From the NCBI RefSeq assembly GCF_024679245.1, contig NC_090183.1:23053855-23117854 (forward strand): 64,000 nucleotides of DNA, given 5' to 3'. Below the pieces are notes generated by a model. The model did no database searches and was not told the DNA's origin. It saw only the letters and a list, made by a program, of their open reading frames with translations. This document shows, piece after piece, positions 22,466-33,653 of the stretch (positions are counted from its first letter, which is position 1; each line of letters opens with the position of its first letter). Source of the DNA: Pseudorasbora parva (Eukaryota > Chordata > Actinopteri > Cypriniformes > Gobionidae). A program made the translations under genes and the position numbers.

Positions 22466-22680
22466 CCAAACCTCGATCCATCAAAGCCTGATGCAGCCTG
22501 GGGCATTGGATACAAGCCGCATGGTTAAGGTGCGGTGTGTGCACGGGGGATGTGGTGGAATATCCGGTTGTCCCAGTCACGATACAATTTCGGGGGCAAA
22601 AGCATAGTATAGAGGTGGCGGTTAGTCCACACCTCCGGCATCCGCTAATTCTGGGGACGAATTGGCCCGCCTTTACGGCT
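22370..22680 (+). pseudogene. Gmr1-like protease, frameshifted
   Basis: The retropepsin active site is visible as ALVDSGCNQTSIHQSL (about 22444-22490). The continuation is in another frame from about 22545, at a run of five G, where VEYPVVPVTIQF and HPLILGTNWPAF follow and run on into integrase. A one-base indel in the G run is the simplest explanation. It would cleave the Gag-Pol polyprotein in an intact copy. Confidence 0.78.
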
Positions 22681-24360
22681 TTATTGGGATCGTTGTGTGC
22701 GGATGTCGCTTGGGGGAAAAAGGCAAGGAAGGGGGCGGTGCGAGTACAGCTTGGGGAGACTGAACCGGGACCCTCGGAGACAACTCCAGAGGAACCGAGC
22801 GGGATTGAGAGACTAATTCTCTCGGACCGCGATGACTTTCCTCTGGAGCAGTCCCAGGACGACACCCTTAAGAACGCTTTTCAGCAGGTCCGATCGATCG
22901 ACGGACAGTCTCTCCAACCTGCCTTGCCTGTCTCCTATCCTTATTTTGCCATAATAAAAGATTGGTTGTATCGAGTGACCCAAGACACTCAGACAAAGGT
23001 AGATACAACCCAGTTGTTAGTACCAAAGAGCCGCCGGGAAATGCTTTTCCAGGCGGCTCACTCTAACCCGATGGCGGGCCACCTGGGACAGGCGGCCACG
23101 CTGAATCGTTTAATGACCCGATTTTTTTGGCCAGGCATTCATGACAATGTGCGCAGGTGGTGCGCGTCTTGTCCTGAATGTCAGTTGGTGAATCCACTGG
23201 CCGCCCCAAAAGCGCCATTGCGCCCCCTTCCATTAATGCAGGTCCCCTTCGAGAGAATTGCGATGGACCTCATCGGGCCATTAGAGCGATCCGCACGCGG
23301 ACATCGTTTTGCGCTAGTTATCGTGGACTACGCAACACGATATCCGGAAGCAGTGGCTCTCCGCAATATCTCTGCGAAGAGTGTTGCGGACGCACTGTTT
23401 CGTTTAATCTCCCGAGTGGGGATTCCGAAGGAAATCCTCACTGATCAAGGCACGGCGTTTATGTCACGCACGTTAAGCGAATTGTACGGATTATTGGGCA
23501 TTAAATCCATTCGAACAAGCGTCTATCACCCACAAACAGACGGCTTGGTCGAACGATTTAATCGCACTCTTAAATCCATGATCCGTAAATTCGTACAGGA
23601 AGACGCCAAAAATTGGGATCGGTGGTTAGAACCCCTCTTATTTGCTGTGCGGGAGGTCCCGCAAGCCTCCACGGGGTTTTCCCCCTTCGAGCTTCTCTAC
23701 GGACGGCAGCCCCGGGGGGTGCTGGACGTCCTACGAGAAACTTGGGAGGAGGGGCCTTCTTTGGCTAAGAACGAAATTCAGTATGTGCTGGACTTGCGAA
23801 CAAAACTCCACACCTTGGGGCGGCTATCGAGGGAGAATTTGTTGCAAGCCCAGGACCGCCAGAGCCGGTCATATAACAGGGGTACAAGACTACGCAAATT
23901 CACACCGGGAGAGAAAGTGCTCGTTCTACTCCCTACGTCGAGCTCAAAATTAATGTCAAAGTGGCAGGGGCCGTTTGAGGTCGCACGACAGGTAGGAGAG
24001 CTCGATTATGAAGTGATACGATCCGATAGGAACGGGGCACGTCAAATCTACCACCTCAACCTGCTAAAAAAATGGAATGAGGTGGAATCAGTGTTGTTGG
24101 CAACGGTGATCGGGGGAGAGGATGATCTCGGGCCAGAGGCGAGCATTAAAGCGCAATCAGTCGTGCTGGCCCCTGGGGGAGATCACCTCTCACCGTTACA
24201 ACTCACTGATTTATCAAAATTGCAGGCGGAGTTCGCTGACGTGTTCTCGCCCCTACCGGGACGGCTCCCTGGCCTGAGTCGGGCGGTGGGGGTATGTGGC
24301 AAGGGGGGCGTGGTTCAGCGAGGTCTGCAGCGGGAGAGAGAGCCGCGGGACGAGCGGTAA
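22537..24360 (+). CDS. Gmr1-like integrase (with end of protease)
   Basis: Long open frame beginning inside the protease C terminus. It has a zinc-binding HHCC domain (HSNPMAGHLGQAATLN, then CASCPEC, about 23060-23180), the DDE core with D in IAMDLIGPLE, D in EILTDQGTAFMS and E in DGLVERFNRTLKSMI, and a C-terminal SH3-like part (TPGEKVLVLLP, SKWQGPFEVARQV). It is followed by the linker that normally leads to RT (LTDLSKLQAEFADVFSPL), then an abrupt jump to the LTR. The last 25 or so codons are read-through into the LTR. The enzyme inserts element DNA into the genome, and all catalytic residues are present. Confidence 0.9.
   Translation: MCTGDVVEYPVVPVTIQFRGQKHSIEVAVSPHLRHPLILGTNWPAFTALLGSLCADVAWGKKARKGAVRVQLGETEPGPSETTPEEPSGIERLILSDRDDFPLEQSQDDTLKNAFQQVRSIDGQSLQPALPVSYPYFAIIKDWLYRVTQDTQTKVDTTQLLVPKSRREMLFQAAHSNPMAGHLGQAATLNRLMTRFFWPGIHDNVRRWCASCPECQLVNPLAAPKAPLRPLPLMQVPFERIAMDLIGPLERSARGHRFALVIVDYATRYPEAVALRNISAKSVADALFRLISRVGIPKEILTDQGTAFMSRTLSELYGLLGIKSIRTSVYHPQTDGLVERFNRTLKSMIRKFVQEDAKNWDRWLEPLLFAVREVPQASTGFSPFELLYGRQPRGVLDVLRETWEEGPSLAKNEIQYVLDLRTKLHTLGRLSRENLLQAQDRQSRSYNRGTRLRKFTPGEKVLVLLPTSSSKLMSKWQGPFEVARQVGELDYEVIRSDRNGARQIYHLNLLKKWNEVESVLLATVIGGEDDLGPEASIKAQSVVLAPGGDHLSPLQLTDLSKLQAEFADVFSPLPGRLPGLSRAVGVCGKGGVVQRGLQREREPRDER
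24280..24294 (+). promoter_or_regulatory. Polypurine tract of Gmr1-like element
   Basis: The G-rich run GGGCGGTGGGGGTA lies immediately before the 3' LTR. It is retained after the RT-RNase H deletion, which keeps the element replicable in trans. Confidence 0.65.
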
Positions 24361-24668
24361 GTGAGTGGGTTGGACGCAGATTAATAACACCTGTCTCTTG
24401 TTCCAGTAATGAGCGCGGAGAGGGTATAAAACCTCGGCGGAACCAGAGACCAGGGAGAGAGAGAGACGGACGGTTGATGCTGAAACACAGACTGAGAAAC
24501 CGGAAGCCGGAAGTACCGACCCGGATGTGATCGCGAGTGTTTGGAGTAGGAAAGAATCTCCACACTTCTAAGTGTGCTTTTGAATATTGAGTTAAGAAAT
24601 AAAAGAACATCAACCGTCCAGCCGACCCCCGTGTCCTCTTCCTTCCTCACATTAAGAACTTTGTTACA
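24295..24668 (+). repeat. 3' LTR of Gmr1-like element
   Basis: Same length as the 5' LTR. The one difference seen is A to T in CCCGGAAGTG versus CCCGGATGTG. Confidence 0.95.
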
Positions 24669-24689
24669 ATTAAATGTAAATGTAAATGT

Positions 24690-25580
24690 AGAAACGTAAA
24701 TGGCCCCAAACACTTCCCCACATGCTCTTTGCTTATAACACCACCCAGCATGCGTCAACTGGCCATTCACCCTTTGAACTGATGTTTGGGCAGAAAATAC
24801 GACTACCGGTGGATTTTCTTTTGGGCAGTGCGCAGTAGGAAAGTGGCCCTGGGCACCCCCACAATTGGATAATACAACATCAGCATAATCTTAGGACAAT
24901 TTACACACATGCACGGGACCGATTGACCCTTTCAGCTAAGTGTCGAAATCAGCAAGTCACCCCGACAGCGAACCAGCCACTTCCCCGGCACATTAGTCCA
25001 TCGGAGGAACCACCCTTTGGTCTGCCATAAGATTCAAGACTTTTGGGATGCTTACAGTGTATCAAGTACAGGATGCCTTGGATCAGGATGGGCAAGTGTA
25101 TAAGATTCGCCCACTAGAAGGGACTGGGCCGGAAAAGAATATTCATAGATCAGAACTTTTAGAGTTATTCCAACTAAGGTACGAGCAGACCTGAACCCTT
25201 CCATAATACCTCGCAGAGTACGGGATCGGCCAGACCCGGAGAATGCGGGAGAAAGTAGGGTGCAGTCAACAGAGGAAAATGATTCCGAAGATGGGATCGT
25301 GCTGATGGAACCAGTGACTAACATGGAGATTAACAGTGGTGTGCTTCCTGAGCCCCGAAACCCACCCCGTGACCCTAATGTGCCCAAGGAGACAGAGGGC
25401 CACACGTGCCTGGAGGTTTACGTCCAACCCAACATATAGATTGAGCAAGGTCTTCCCTCAAATTTTGACACAGTAGTAAGACGCTCATCGAGGGCCACAG
25501 CAGATCAACATAGTAACCCATTTCATCTGCCTAGAAATGTCGGTAGCAATGTGAGTCAAACTAACTCGATTGAGGGTAGG
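24690..25580 (+). pseudogene. Gypsy integrase 3' part and 3' internal region
   Basis: After the repeated AGAAAC the integrase frame resumes (MLFAYNTTQHASTGHSPFEL, then MFGQKIRLPVDFLLGS). It soon meets stops, followed by a degenerate C terminus. The region ends at 25580, where the CTTAC duplicated by the BEL insertion begins. Confidence 0.85.
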
Positions 25581-26659
25581 CTTACTGTCGAGTTATCTGG
25601 GAATTTTACATCAGTATTTGCTTCTAACTCGACAAAAGCATCAGCCAATCACAGGGGACACAGGGAACAACTCCAAATCACTTTTCAGCTCTTGTATTTG
25701 GTAATTTTGTCAGGTCAGACAGTAATTTTACAATTTGGCTCAATGATTCGATAAGGTTGATAGCCTTAAAGAAAAAAGAAAAAAACGGTAACACTTTAGA
25801 ATACTGTTTCTTACTTATTGCATAACTAATAATGAGTTACTTCAGTACTAATGAATAATTCTTCATTAACACTCAAGTCACTAATATTAACTACTAAGGA
25901 ATGAGTGTTAACTAATCAATATGTAATAGCATTTTTTAATTGTGTTAAGTATCAATTAGTTAATCAGTAACTATTCAATTCAGTTATGCCTCCTTAAGAA
26001 CTACTATTAAGTAACTACTAATTCAGCTTCACAAGGAATAACTATTAAGTAACTACTAATTAACAGTGATGCACAGTATCAGATAGAGGCCCTTTCTTCT
26101 TCTTTAGTACTAATGTTGTAAAATAAATGTACTACTGTTATGTGTACTATATGTAAATATTCATTTACATTCACTCGCAAATGTGCCGATTAATGTTTCT
26201 GTCTGTGTGTGTCCCCACGCTATAATTTTGCAGTTCTTGCAGCATTAAATCAGAGAAAACAATTCTAGTGAAAGAGTACACAGATTCATGAGTGCACATG
26301 CAGAGTGCACAAAATGTGAGCGCACACACAATTTCTATAAGTCCAGTTTTGTGCGAGAGAATGGATTGAGATTCCGCTTGTAAGCAGAGATTCATTGCTT
26401 GTAAACTTGATGTGCTCTCGCGGTACAATATTAATACTACATTAATGAGGATGTTGATGATTTCTTTTTTTATTTTTATTTTATGTAAGTATTGTCTGCA
26501 ACCAGAAGTTCAGGACGGAACCCCATCCCCAATCTAAGTGCCTTGCCAACATGGCTCAGGCATTTTATGTTTATGTGATACCAAATGATTTCTGTATTTA
26601 AGGCAATGACTGAGGGGAAAATGAGAATACAGGGAACCTATGAGTCATTAAAAAAGAAT

Positions 26660-27005
26660 TACCAAATAGTTCTCAAGTAGTTACTTAGAACCTGGAACAG
26701 TATTCTAAAGTGAAAACAAACCCATTCATAATTATTGAAGAATTACCAAATAGTTCTCAAGTAGTTACTTAGAACCTGGAACAGTATTCTAAAGTGAAAA
26801 CAAACCCATTTATAATTATTGAAGAATTACCAAATAGTTCTCAAGGAGTTACTTAGAACCTGGAACAGTATTCTAAAGTGAAAACAAACCCATTCATAAT
26901 TATGAAGAACTACCAAATAGTTCTCAAGGAATTACTTAGAACCTGGAACAGTATTCTAAAGTGAAAACAAACCCATTCATAATTAATGAAGAATTACCAA
27001 ATAGT
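26660..27005. repeat. About 86-bp tandem repeat in left arm (4 units)
   Basis: The unit contains ATTACCAAATAGTTCTCAAG, CCTGGAACAGTATTCTAAAG and ACAAACCCATTCATAATTA. Four copies lie here, while the inverted arm at 28550-28815 holds three. Confidence 0.88.
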
Positions 27006-27220
27006 TAATAGTTAAATAATTAAGCCTAACTACCATTAATACAGAACTAATAAAGGAAATTTGACCCTCTATTCTAAAGTGAAAGTTTTATCCTCATTAA
27101 TTATGACACTTATTGAATGATATTTAAGTTTACTAACCAGAATAAGCCACTAATTAAGCCTAACTACCATTAATACAGTACTAATAAAGGAAATTTGACC
27201 CTCTATTTTAAAGATAAGTT

Positions 27221-28329
27221 CTTATTGTTTAGCAGTTATGTGTATTTTTATGTGTGGTTCTACGTGAATCTAATAAGTAAATCATTAAAAGCAATAAACA
27301 TTCTGCTGCACACTCAGTTCAAAGGATTTACATTAAACAAACTACACCTTAAAACCCTAAAATGAATAAGATTTCTGTAATCATTTAACCATTATTTATC
27401 AAGTAATACTTATGTTGCTTGCCATGGGCCACAATGACTAGAAAGTACACCAAAACGCAACATAAATTCACAAAAGACACTAATTTAATTCGTTCGGTGT
27501 AATCCACATCTTTAGAATCCATACGAGGAACTTCTTTATCCAGCGTTCTCCATCTTTCTCTTCAACAGCGACCGTAAACAAATCCCGCGCTCCATCTTTC
27601 TCTTCAACAGCGACCGTAAACAAAACCCGCGCTGGTGGGGAATTCAAACATTGCGTTTTACAGCAGTGATATCAAACACTCATTGGCTCTCGCCTGCTGC
27701 GTCACAGATTGCGACAAGCCGTGTTTTAGTTTTTAGTCTGTGGTGAATGAGAAACGCGCGCGCCTTCAAATAGTGGGATTAAGTTTAAATTAAATAACTT
27801 AAATTCTCTGTAACGTTACCTCATACAAAACTATATCACGAGAGATGACTTCGACTGCAACACATCGTCACTCGGACTACTATTGGTACCGCTTTTGACA
27901 TTTTCACAATAAAGAAATGATTGTGATTACACTTTTGTTAGTTATGTTTTTCTTTATATATTTTCACTTTTAAAAAAATCATTATGTGTATGTTTAGAGG
28001 TTTGAGTGAGATTAGGGGCTCAAAATATAATTGTAATTCTAGATTGCCCATTAACCCATTAAGTTGTATTGTCATTTTTAGTCTCTGTTAAATTGCTATG
28101 TTTGTGTTTAGGGAAGTAACATGTATCTATAAAATGGTAAAAGGAAAATTGTAAATGTGTATATGATATAAAATATATTTTATGTATTTTGAGGTAAAAA
28201 CACCTTTGTTTAAATGTTGCCAATATGTTCATGTTGTACCTTTCACTATTTATCCAAATAGACAAAAAATATGTTTTGTGTCTGTAGAAGCTGCTTATTA
28301 ACTTATATAAATTACTACCATAATTGAGG
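27221..28329. other. Core of foldback element
   Basis: Not part of the inverted arms. It contains a tandem 42-bp duplication (27546-27630, CTCCATCTTTCTCTTCAACA ...) and a GC-richer stretch at 27600-27780. No coding frame was recognised. Confidence 0.6.
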
Positions 28330-30453
28330 ATAAAACTTTCACTTTAGAATAGAGGGTCAAATTTCCTTTATTAGTACTGTATTAATGGTAGTTAGGCTTA
28401 ATTATTGACTTATTCTGGTCAATAAACTTAAATATCATTCAATAAGTGTCATAATTAATGAGGATAAAACTTTCACTTTAGAATAGAGGGTCAAATTTCC
28501 TTTATTAGTTCTGTATTAATGGTAGTTAGGCTTAATTATTTAACTATTAACTATTTGGTAATTCTTCATTAATTATGAATGGGTTTGTTTTCACTTTAGA
28601 ATACTGTTCCAGGTTCTAAGTAATTCCTTGAGAACTATTTGGTAATTCTTCAATAATTATGAATGGGTTTGTTTTCACTTTAGAATACTGTTCCAGGTTC
28701 TAAGTAACTACTTGAGAACTATTTGGTAATTCTTCAATAATTATGAATGGGTTTGTTTTCACTTTAGAATACTGTTCCAGGTTCTAAGTAACTACTTGAG
28801 AACTATTTGGTAATTCTTTTTTAATGACTCATAGGTTCCCTGTATTCTCATTTTCCCCTCAGTCATTGCCTTAAATACAGAAATTATTTGGTATCACATA
28901 AACATAAAATGCCTGAGCCATGTTGGCAAGGCACTTAGATTGGGGATGGGGTTCCATCCTGAACTTCTGGTTGCAGACAATACTTACATAAAAAAAAATA
29001 AAAAAAGAAATCATCAACATCCTCATTAATGTAGTATTAATATTGTACCGCGAGAGCACATCAAGTTTACAAGCAATGAATCTCTGCTTACAAGCGGAAT
29101 CTCAATCCATTCTCTCGCACAAAACTGGACTCACAGAAATTGCGTGTGCGCTCACATTTTGTGCACTCTGCATGTGCACTCATGAATCTGTACTCTTTCA
29201 CTAGAATTGTTTTCTCTGATTTAATGCTGCAAGAACTGCAAAATTATAGCGTGACATTATAGAATACTGTTCCAAAATTATACAGACAGAAACATTAATC
29301 GGCACATTTGCGAGTGAATGTAAATAATTATTTACATATAGTACACATAACAGTAGTAAATTTATCTAACAACATTAGTACTAAAGAAGAAGAAAGGGCC
29401 TCTATCTGATACTGTGCATCACTGTTAATTAGTAGTTACTTAATAGTTATTCCTTGTGAAGCTGAATTAGTAGTTACTTAATAGTAGTTATTAAGGAGGC
29501 ATAACTGAATTGAATAGTTACTGATTAACTAATTGATACTTAACACAATTAAAAAATGCTATTACATATTGATTAGTTAACACTCATTCCTTAGTAGTTA
29601 ATATTAGTGGCTTGAGTGTTAATGAAGAATTATTCATTAGTACTGAAGTAACTCTTTATTAGTTATGCATTAAGTAAGAAACAGTATTCTAAAGTGTTAC
29701 CAAAAAAACAAAGAAAATAATACATAATTACTTAAGATTAATTTCTTAAATGTGAACAAATGCAATGCAAATACAGACTTTTCCACATACAACTGTCTTT
29801 AAATTTGTTAATTTACATGTTTGAGCTTACTTTCATATTTATTACAGCATAACATTATCATTCTACATGAACTATTTAAGCAAACCAGTGGTATAAGTCA
29901 CTATTTCAGATTTTCTGAATACACAAGATTGCATTTTTTATAAACACATAATAAACTGTGCATCACTTAAATAATAACCACAGCATCAAATAACTAACTA
30001 ATCTTCTCTATATTGTGCATTATAATAGTCAAATAGCAGAGATTTAAGTGACAATCAGTCTTTCATATAATCAAAGATAGATATTTTCATACCATCAGTG
30101 TCCCTGAGATGACCGATCTCTGATGCGTTTCGCGTCTTGTATTACTCACGGCAGTCTTTTAAATGTTCTGCATTCATCAATTTTCATGCAGAAGTTGCAT
30201 GTGCCTTTAACCCGCGTCATTAGCTCACTGCGGCGATCGCATTTTCTGCTTTCTCTGCACTCTAATTCTGTGTGCGCGCGTGCATGCATCTGCCATGTGA
30301 GTTTCACTTTCTTCCGCCATCACTCGTCATTATCCGCCGCTCGTCGTCACTTTCCGCTACTCCGTCAGTAGATTTGAATTTAGCTCCTCCGTTTTGGTGA
30401 TTTTCTTTGACAGTGCAGAAATCTCAGACACAAATCTGCTTTTTAGCTTCACA

Positions 30454-30463
30454 CCTCCCACTT
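30454..30463 (-). promoter_or_regulatory. BEL polypurine tract
   Basis: On the minus strand AAGTGGGAGG immediately precedes the 3' LTR (TGTGAAGC...), in the position of the plus-strand primer. Confidence 0.75.
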
Positions 30464-30598
30464 GACCTACTGGTTCTTAAACCCAAGTAGGTCACACTAT
30501 CATTTCCTCTGCCTGTTTATCTGGCTGTTCTTCCGCAGGAATCAAGGCGACCAACCTTCTAACATCTCTATGGAGGATGGTCGCAGGAATTTTGTTGG

Positions 30599-30883
30599 TC
30601 ATTTGGTAACTCTTTTCCTTCCATCTGTAGTTTTCACTTTGCTAGGCGTTATACTTGAGATTGGACAGTATGTAAAGACTCTAACATGCACATCTCTGAC
30701 TTTGACCACTCTGGCCAACTTGTACTGGCTTCGTAATGCATTTTGTTCAGCTAACCAGACTACATCCCCCACAGCAACATTCCGTTCTTTCGTGTGCCAC
30801 TTGCTCCACACGAACAAATTTGGGCTTGCTAACTGACTCCATTTCTTCCAAAATTTGTTAACTTCCCCCTGAATGATTTTCAA
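30599..30883 (-). pseudogene. BEL pol C-terminal DUF5641-like domain
   Basis: Contains FWKKWSQLASPNLFVWSKWH and AVGDVVWLAEQNALR, the hallmark of the domain following integrase in BEL/Pao polyproteins. It is in a different frame from the integrase end at 30888, so pol is shifted here. The domain's role in the element is not well defined. Confidence 0.8.
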
Positions 30884-30887
30884 TCTT

Positions 30888-31640
30888 TTAATAGGGATAG
30901 CCTACAAAATCAAAGTCACCTGGGTCTCCCCTTGGTCCTGACTTTCCTAACAAGAGAGAGTTGGGAGTGATGTACTCTATGCAATCCTCTCTGCTTTGGG
31001 TTCTCGCATCTATAGGTCTCTCATTCGCCAGATTGTCTGCCGTGTAGAGAAAGGTTTGGAACTCGCCCCATGTGAAAGTACCATTGCCTCCCAAGTTGTG
31101 AAGGGCTCGCTTTACAATGCGGACAGCGGCTTCTGCTGCCCCATTCCTATGAGGAGAGCTTGCAGGATGGATTTTCCAGGATCATTCAGTACCATGTCTA
31201 GCAGCCTCTCCCTCCACCTCCGACTTCTGCAACTTATCCAGGAACTTGTAGAGTTCTGTGAGAGCAGGTTTAGCTCCAATGAAATTTGAGCCAGGGTCGG
31301 ACCACAATCTTCTCGGATGACCCCTCAGGGCTGTGAACATCTGGTATGCCAGTAGGAAGCCTTCAGCAGACTGGTCACTCGCAACATCAGTGTGAATAGC
31401 TCTAGAAGCCATACAGCAGAAAATGATTCCCAAGACTTTGAGTCGTACTCGTTTCTTAACTTCATCCCTTACTTCGTAGGGACCAAACAAGTCTAAGGTT
31501 GTGAATTCAAAAGGCACAGCTGGTTCTGCTCTTTCAGGAGGAAGGTCGCCCATGATTTGCTGACATCTTTTTTCTCTTGCTTTCCTACAAATTACACAGC
31601 TGTCGACTACCTTCTTGGCTAGTCTCCGACCTTTAATCAC
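30888..31640 (-). pseudogene. BEL integrase, frameshifted
   Basis: 31640-31182 contains the zinc-binding remnant CVICRKAREKRC and catalytic Asp residues in TTLDLFGPYEV and LWSDPGSNFIGAK, with a BEL-type core. The remainder, 31094-30888 (GEFQTFLYTADNLANERPID, then ITPNSLLLGK), is in another frame, so the domain is split between about 31180 and 31100. It lies downstream of the RNase H and linker on the minus strand, as expected. Confidence 0.87.
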
Positions 31641-31817
31641 CCATGCCTTCTTTCACATCCTGAGAAGTGTTCCTGCTACTTCTTCATGATTTGCATTGTG
31701 AGCTTCTTTGGCCAATAGCATAGACACCCATGCAATGTCAGGTAATATTGGAACTGCAACGTTTTCCTCATTAAAGATTTGAATCCTGCCGCCACAGACC
31801 AAGAGCCCTGAGTTTTC

Positions 31818-32210
31818 TCAGTATACAGCCAGTCTGTTAAGCGTAGTGTCAGGAAAAATCTTATCCTTCTGGGCTGCCAGAAAGAGCCCTCTTAGTGCAT
31901 CCTCCTGTACTATTACAGTAAGCACAGTCTTTCTGGTTTCAATCTTCACTGTCGCTTTCCGTTTTTCATCCTTTGGGTTCTGATTTCGACTTCCTAACCA
32001 TTTCTGTATGGCACCCCATACCCAGCAGATGACTCTGACTAGTCTGGTTAAGCTACTAAATTTTTCCACATTCACTAGTTTTTTGACAACTAAGTCACCT
32101 GGTGTTCTTCTCTGTAAGTTATCCTCAAGTTTTGATTCTCCTGTATCCTCATGGATGCTTAAGTCAGAAGTTGTGTTGGTTGAATTACTCTCATTCCCAG
32201 GGCTTGACAC
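31818..32210 (-). pseudogene. BEL pol linker between RNase H and integrase
   Basis: Minus-strand frame with LVNVEKFSSLTRLVRVICWV and VQEDALRGLFLAAQKDKIFP. This is the segment between RNase H and integrase of BEL polyproteins that forms the start of the integrase-zinc region. It is separated from neighbouring frames by stops. Confidence 0.7.
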
Positions 32211-32352
32211 TTTGAGACTTTCTTCTGTTTCTCTCAGGTCCTTCCTTGTTTGAGCTCTCGTCAGAACTGATGAGAAGTTTTTTTTTAAAGTTTATTAACC
32301 CTTTCCCTGGCATCAGCAACAACCTCAGCAGCAGATTTCTTTAGCCACTCTC

Positions 32353-33163
32353 CTACAGGATGCCTAAGGAATTGTGGTCCCTTTTGCCAAAAAGAATCAT
32401 CATCAAGATCCTTAGGAGTACCCCCCTTGTGATGAGGTCTGCGATATTGAAGTCCCCTGCGATCCACCACCAATCACTGACTGATCCAGCCTTTTGGATT
32501 TCTCCGACTCTATTTGAGAAGAACGTCTGATACCCATAACTATCACGTTGAATGGCGCCCAGCACGGTTTGACTGTCTACTAGGTGGAACCAACGTTCAA
32601 CTTCCATCTGCCCATGCTTCTCAAAATACTTCCTAAGACGTACAGCAAAAACTGCACCACAGATCTCAGCCTTTACAGCATCCCCCTTCTGGTCCAACGG
32701 TGTTAACTTGGCCTTAGACTCAACTAGTCTGACATCTATCTCTTGATCCGTGTCCCACCTTAGGTACAACACAGCTCCATAGCTTTTGTCACTACCATCT
32801 GAGAACGTGATCCCCCATGGTTTTCCTTTCCAGCCAACTGTAGTGAGATTTCTGTGAAACTTAACTTGACCAAGCTGTACATACTCCTCAAAGAGTTTGA
32901 TGGCTTCATTCCTGAGGTTTTCAGAAAGGGGTTTGTCAGGTTAAGTTCCCTTTTCCTGTCTCTTGGAATGCCTTCCTAACACGAATTGCACCCTTCTGCT
33001 TGGCAGGTGTAACAAGACCTATTGGGTCATAGAGCCCAGCAACTTGGCTTAGCAGATGTCTTCTGGTCAAAGGGTTAGGGGTTTTCAGTTTCACTTCGTC
33101 TCTAAGGAGGTTTTGGCCCATCCTCATCTTCTTCTCCCTTTTTGAGAAGTTAATTGAAGTCAT
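32353..33163 (-). pseudogene. BEL RT C-terminus and RNase H
   Basis: 33163-32936 (MTSINFSKREKKMRMGQNLL, then LSQVAGLYDPIGLVTPAKQK) is the RT thumb/connection of BEL elements. 32772-32353 continues with the RNase H-like part (AVKAEICGAVFAVRLRKYF, WFHLVDSQTVLGAIQRDSYG, GDFNIADLITRGV). The two are in separate frames. The LINE insertion at 33164-36515 separates this block from the RT 5' part. Confidence 0.83.
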
Positions 33164-33164
33164 T

Positions 33165-33653
33165 GTGTATAGTTTCGGACTATGGGATATGCCAAGGAAG
33201 ACGGAAGATAAAACGATTCATTTGTTGCGTCTTCACATGCAACTGCCAACAAAATGTACGGACAATATCTTCATATTTCGGGCTGCTGGTAATTTTGTGT
33301 TGATGGACTCAGGGACAAAGAACTCACTTATCTTTACTTTCATTCCTACGATCTCCTTATACTCTCGTAAAGATCAATGTAATTCTTCACTAAAAAATTT
33401 TAGGCAGCGATATCTGATAATGTTGTTGCTTTTACTGGCCGGTATTAATCCAAATCCTGGTCCAGTTGGAATTGTTTCAACTCCTTTGGATTTCTCAAAT
33501 AGATCAGGCCTGGGCATTGTACACTTAAATGTCCGTAGCCTGTTGCCAAAATTAGACCAATTACAAATATGGGCCAGGGCGACCAAAGCAGATGTTTTGG
33601 TTATTTCTGAGACGTGGCTTAAAAAATCATCTCAAGCCACGATATTGCATTGA
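33165..33653 (+). pseudogene. LINE ORF2 5' part with 2A-like motif and endonuclease start
   Basis: The frame contains LLLLAGINPNPGPVG near 33430-33475, a 2A-like NPGP motif of the kind found upstream of the endonuclease in some LINEs. It is followed by the start of the APE endonuclease: GLGIVHLNVRSLLPKL and ADVLVISETWLK (catalytic Asn and Glu regions). It ends at a stop at 33651, where the rest continues in another frame from 33650. One small indel near 33640 therefore probably inactivates this copy. Confidence 0.8.

Larger units (their letters stand above)
20913..24668 (+). mobile_element. Gmr1-like Ty3/gypsy element lacking RT-RNase H
   Basis: Two 374-bp LTRs (20913-21286 and 24295-24668) differ at one visible base. 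ATTAA flanks both ends (20908-20912 and 24669-24673). The order is LTR, primer site, gag, protease, integrase, LTR. Integrase directly follows protease, which is the known order of Gmr1-type elements (PR-INT-RT-RH, unlike other gypsy). The RT and RNase H that should follow are missing: the sequence passes from the pre-RT linker (FADVFSPLPGR) to a purine-rich tract and the 3' LTR. It is recent by LTR identity and was probably mobilised in trans. Confidence 0.88.
19357..24689 (+). mobile_element. L2-type LINE, 5'-truncated, split by Gmr1-like element
   Basis: Inserted into gypsy integrase with a 6-bp duplication AGAAAC (19351-19356, 24690-24695). It holds the 3' half of RT, a 3' UTR ending in GCGTCTGCTAAATGATTA, and, after the nested element, an ATGTAAATGTAAATGT tail. 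That octamer-like 3' tail and the AAGCGTCTGCTAAATG box are typical of fish L2 elements. 5' truncation is the normal fate of LINE insertions. Confidence 0.88.
25787..29701. mobile_element. 3.9-kb palindromic hAT-type foldback element
   Basis: Starts GGTAACACTTTAGAATACTG and ends with its complement. It is flanked by the 8-bp duplication AAAAAAAC (25779-25786, 29702-29709). The other BEL LTR (42830-42860) shows the empty site. Long inverted arms (about 25787-27220 and 28330-29701) surround a 1.1-kb core. An 8-bp duplication points to hAT, and no transposase is encoded, so it is non-autonomous. Confidence 0.9.
25586..30453 (-). repeat. BEL 3' LTR, split by hAT palindrome
   Basis: About 946 bp of LTR (25586-25786 and 29702-30453) matching 42654-44677 without its insert. 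The difference between the two LTRs in the first 200 bp is a few substitutions, so this element is older than the Gmr1-like one. Confidence 0.92.
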
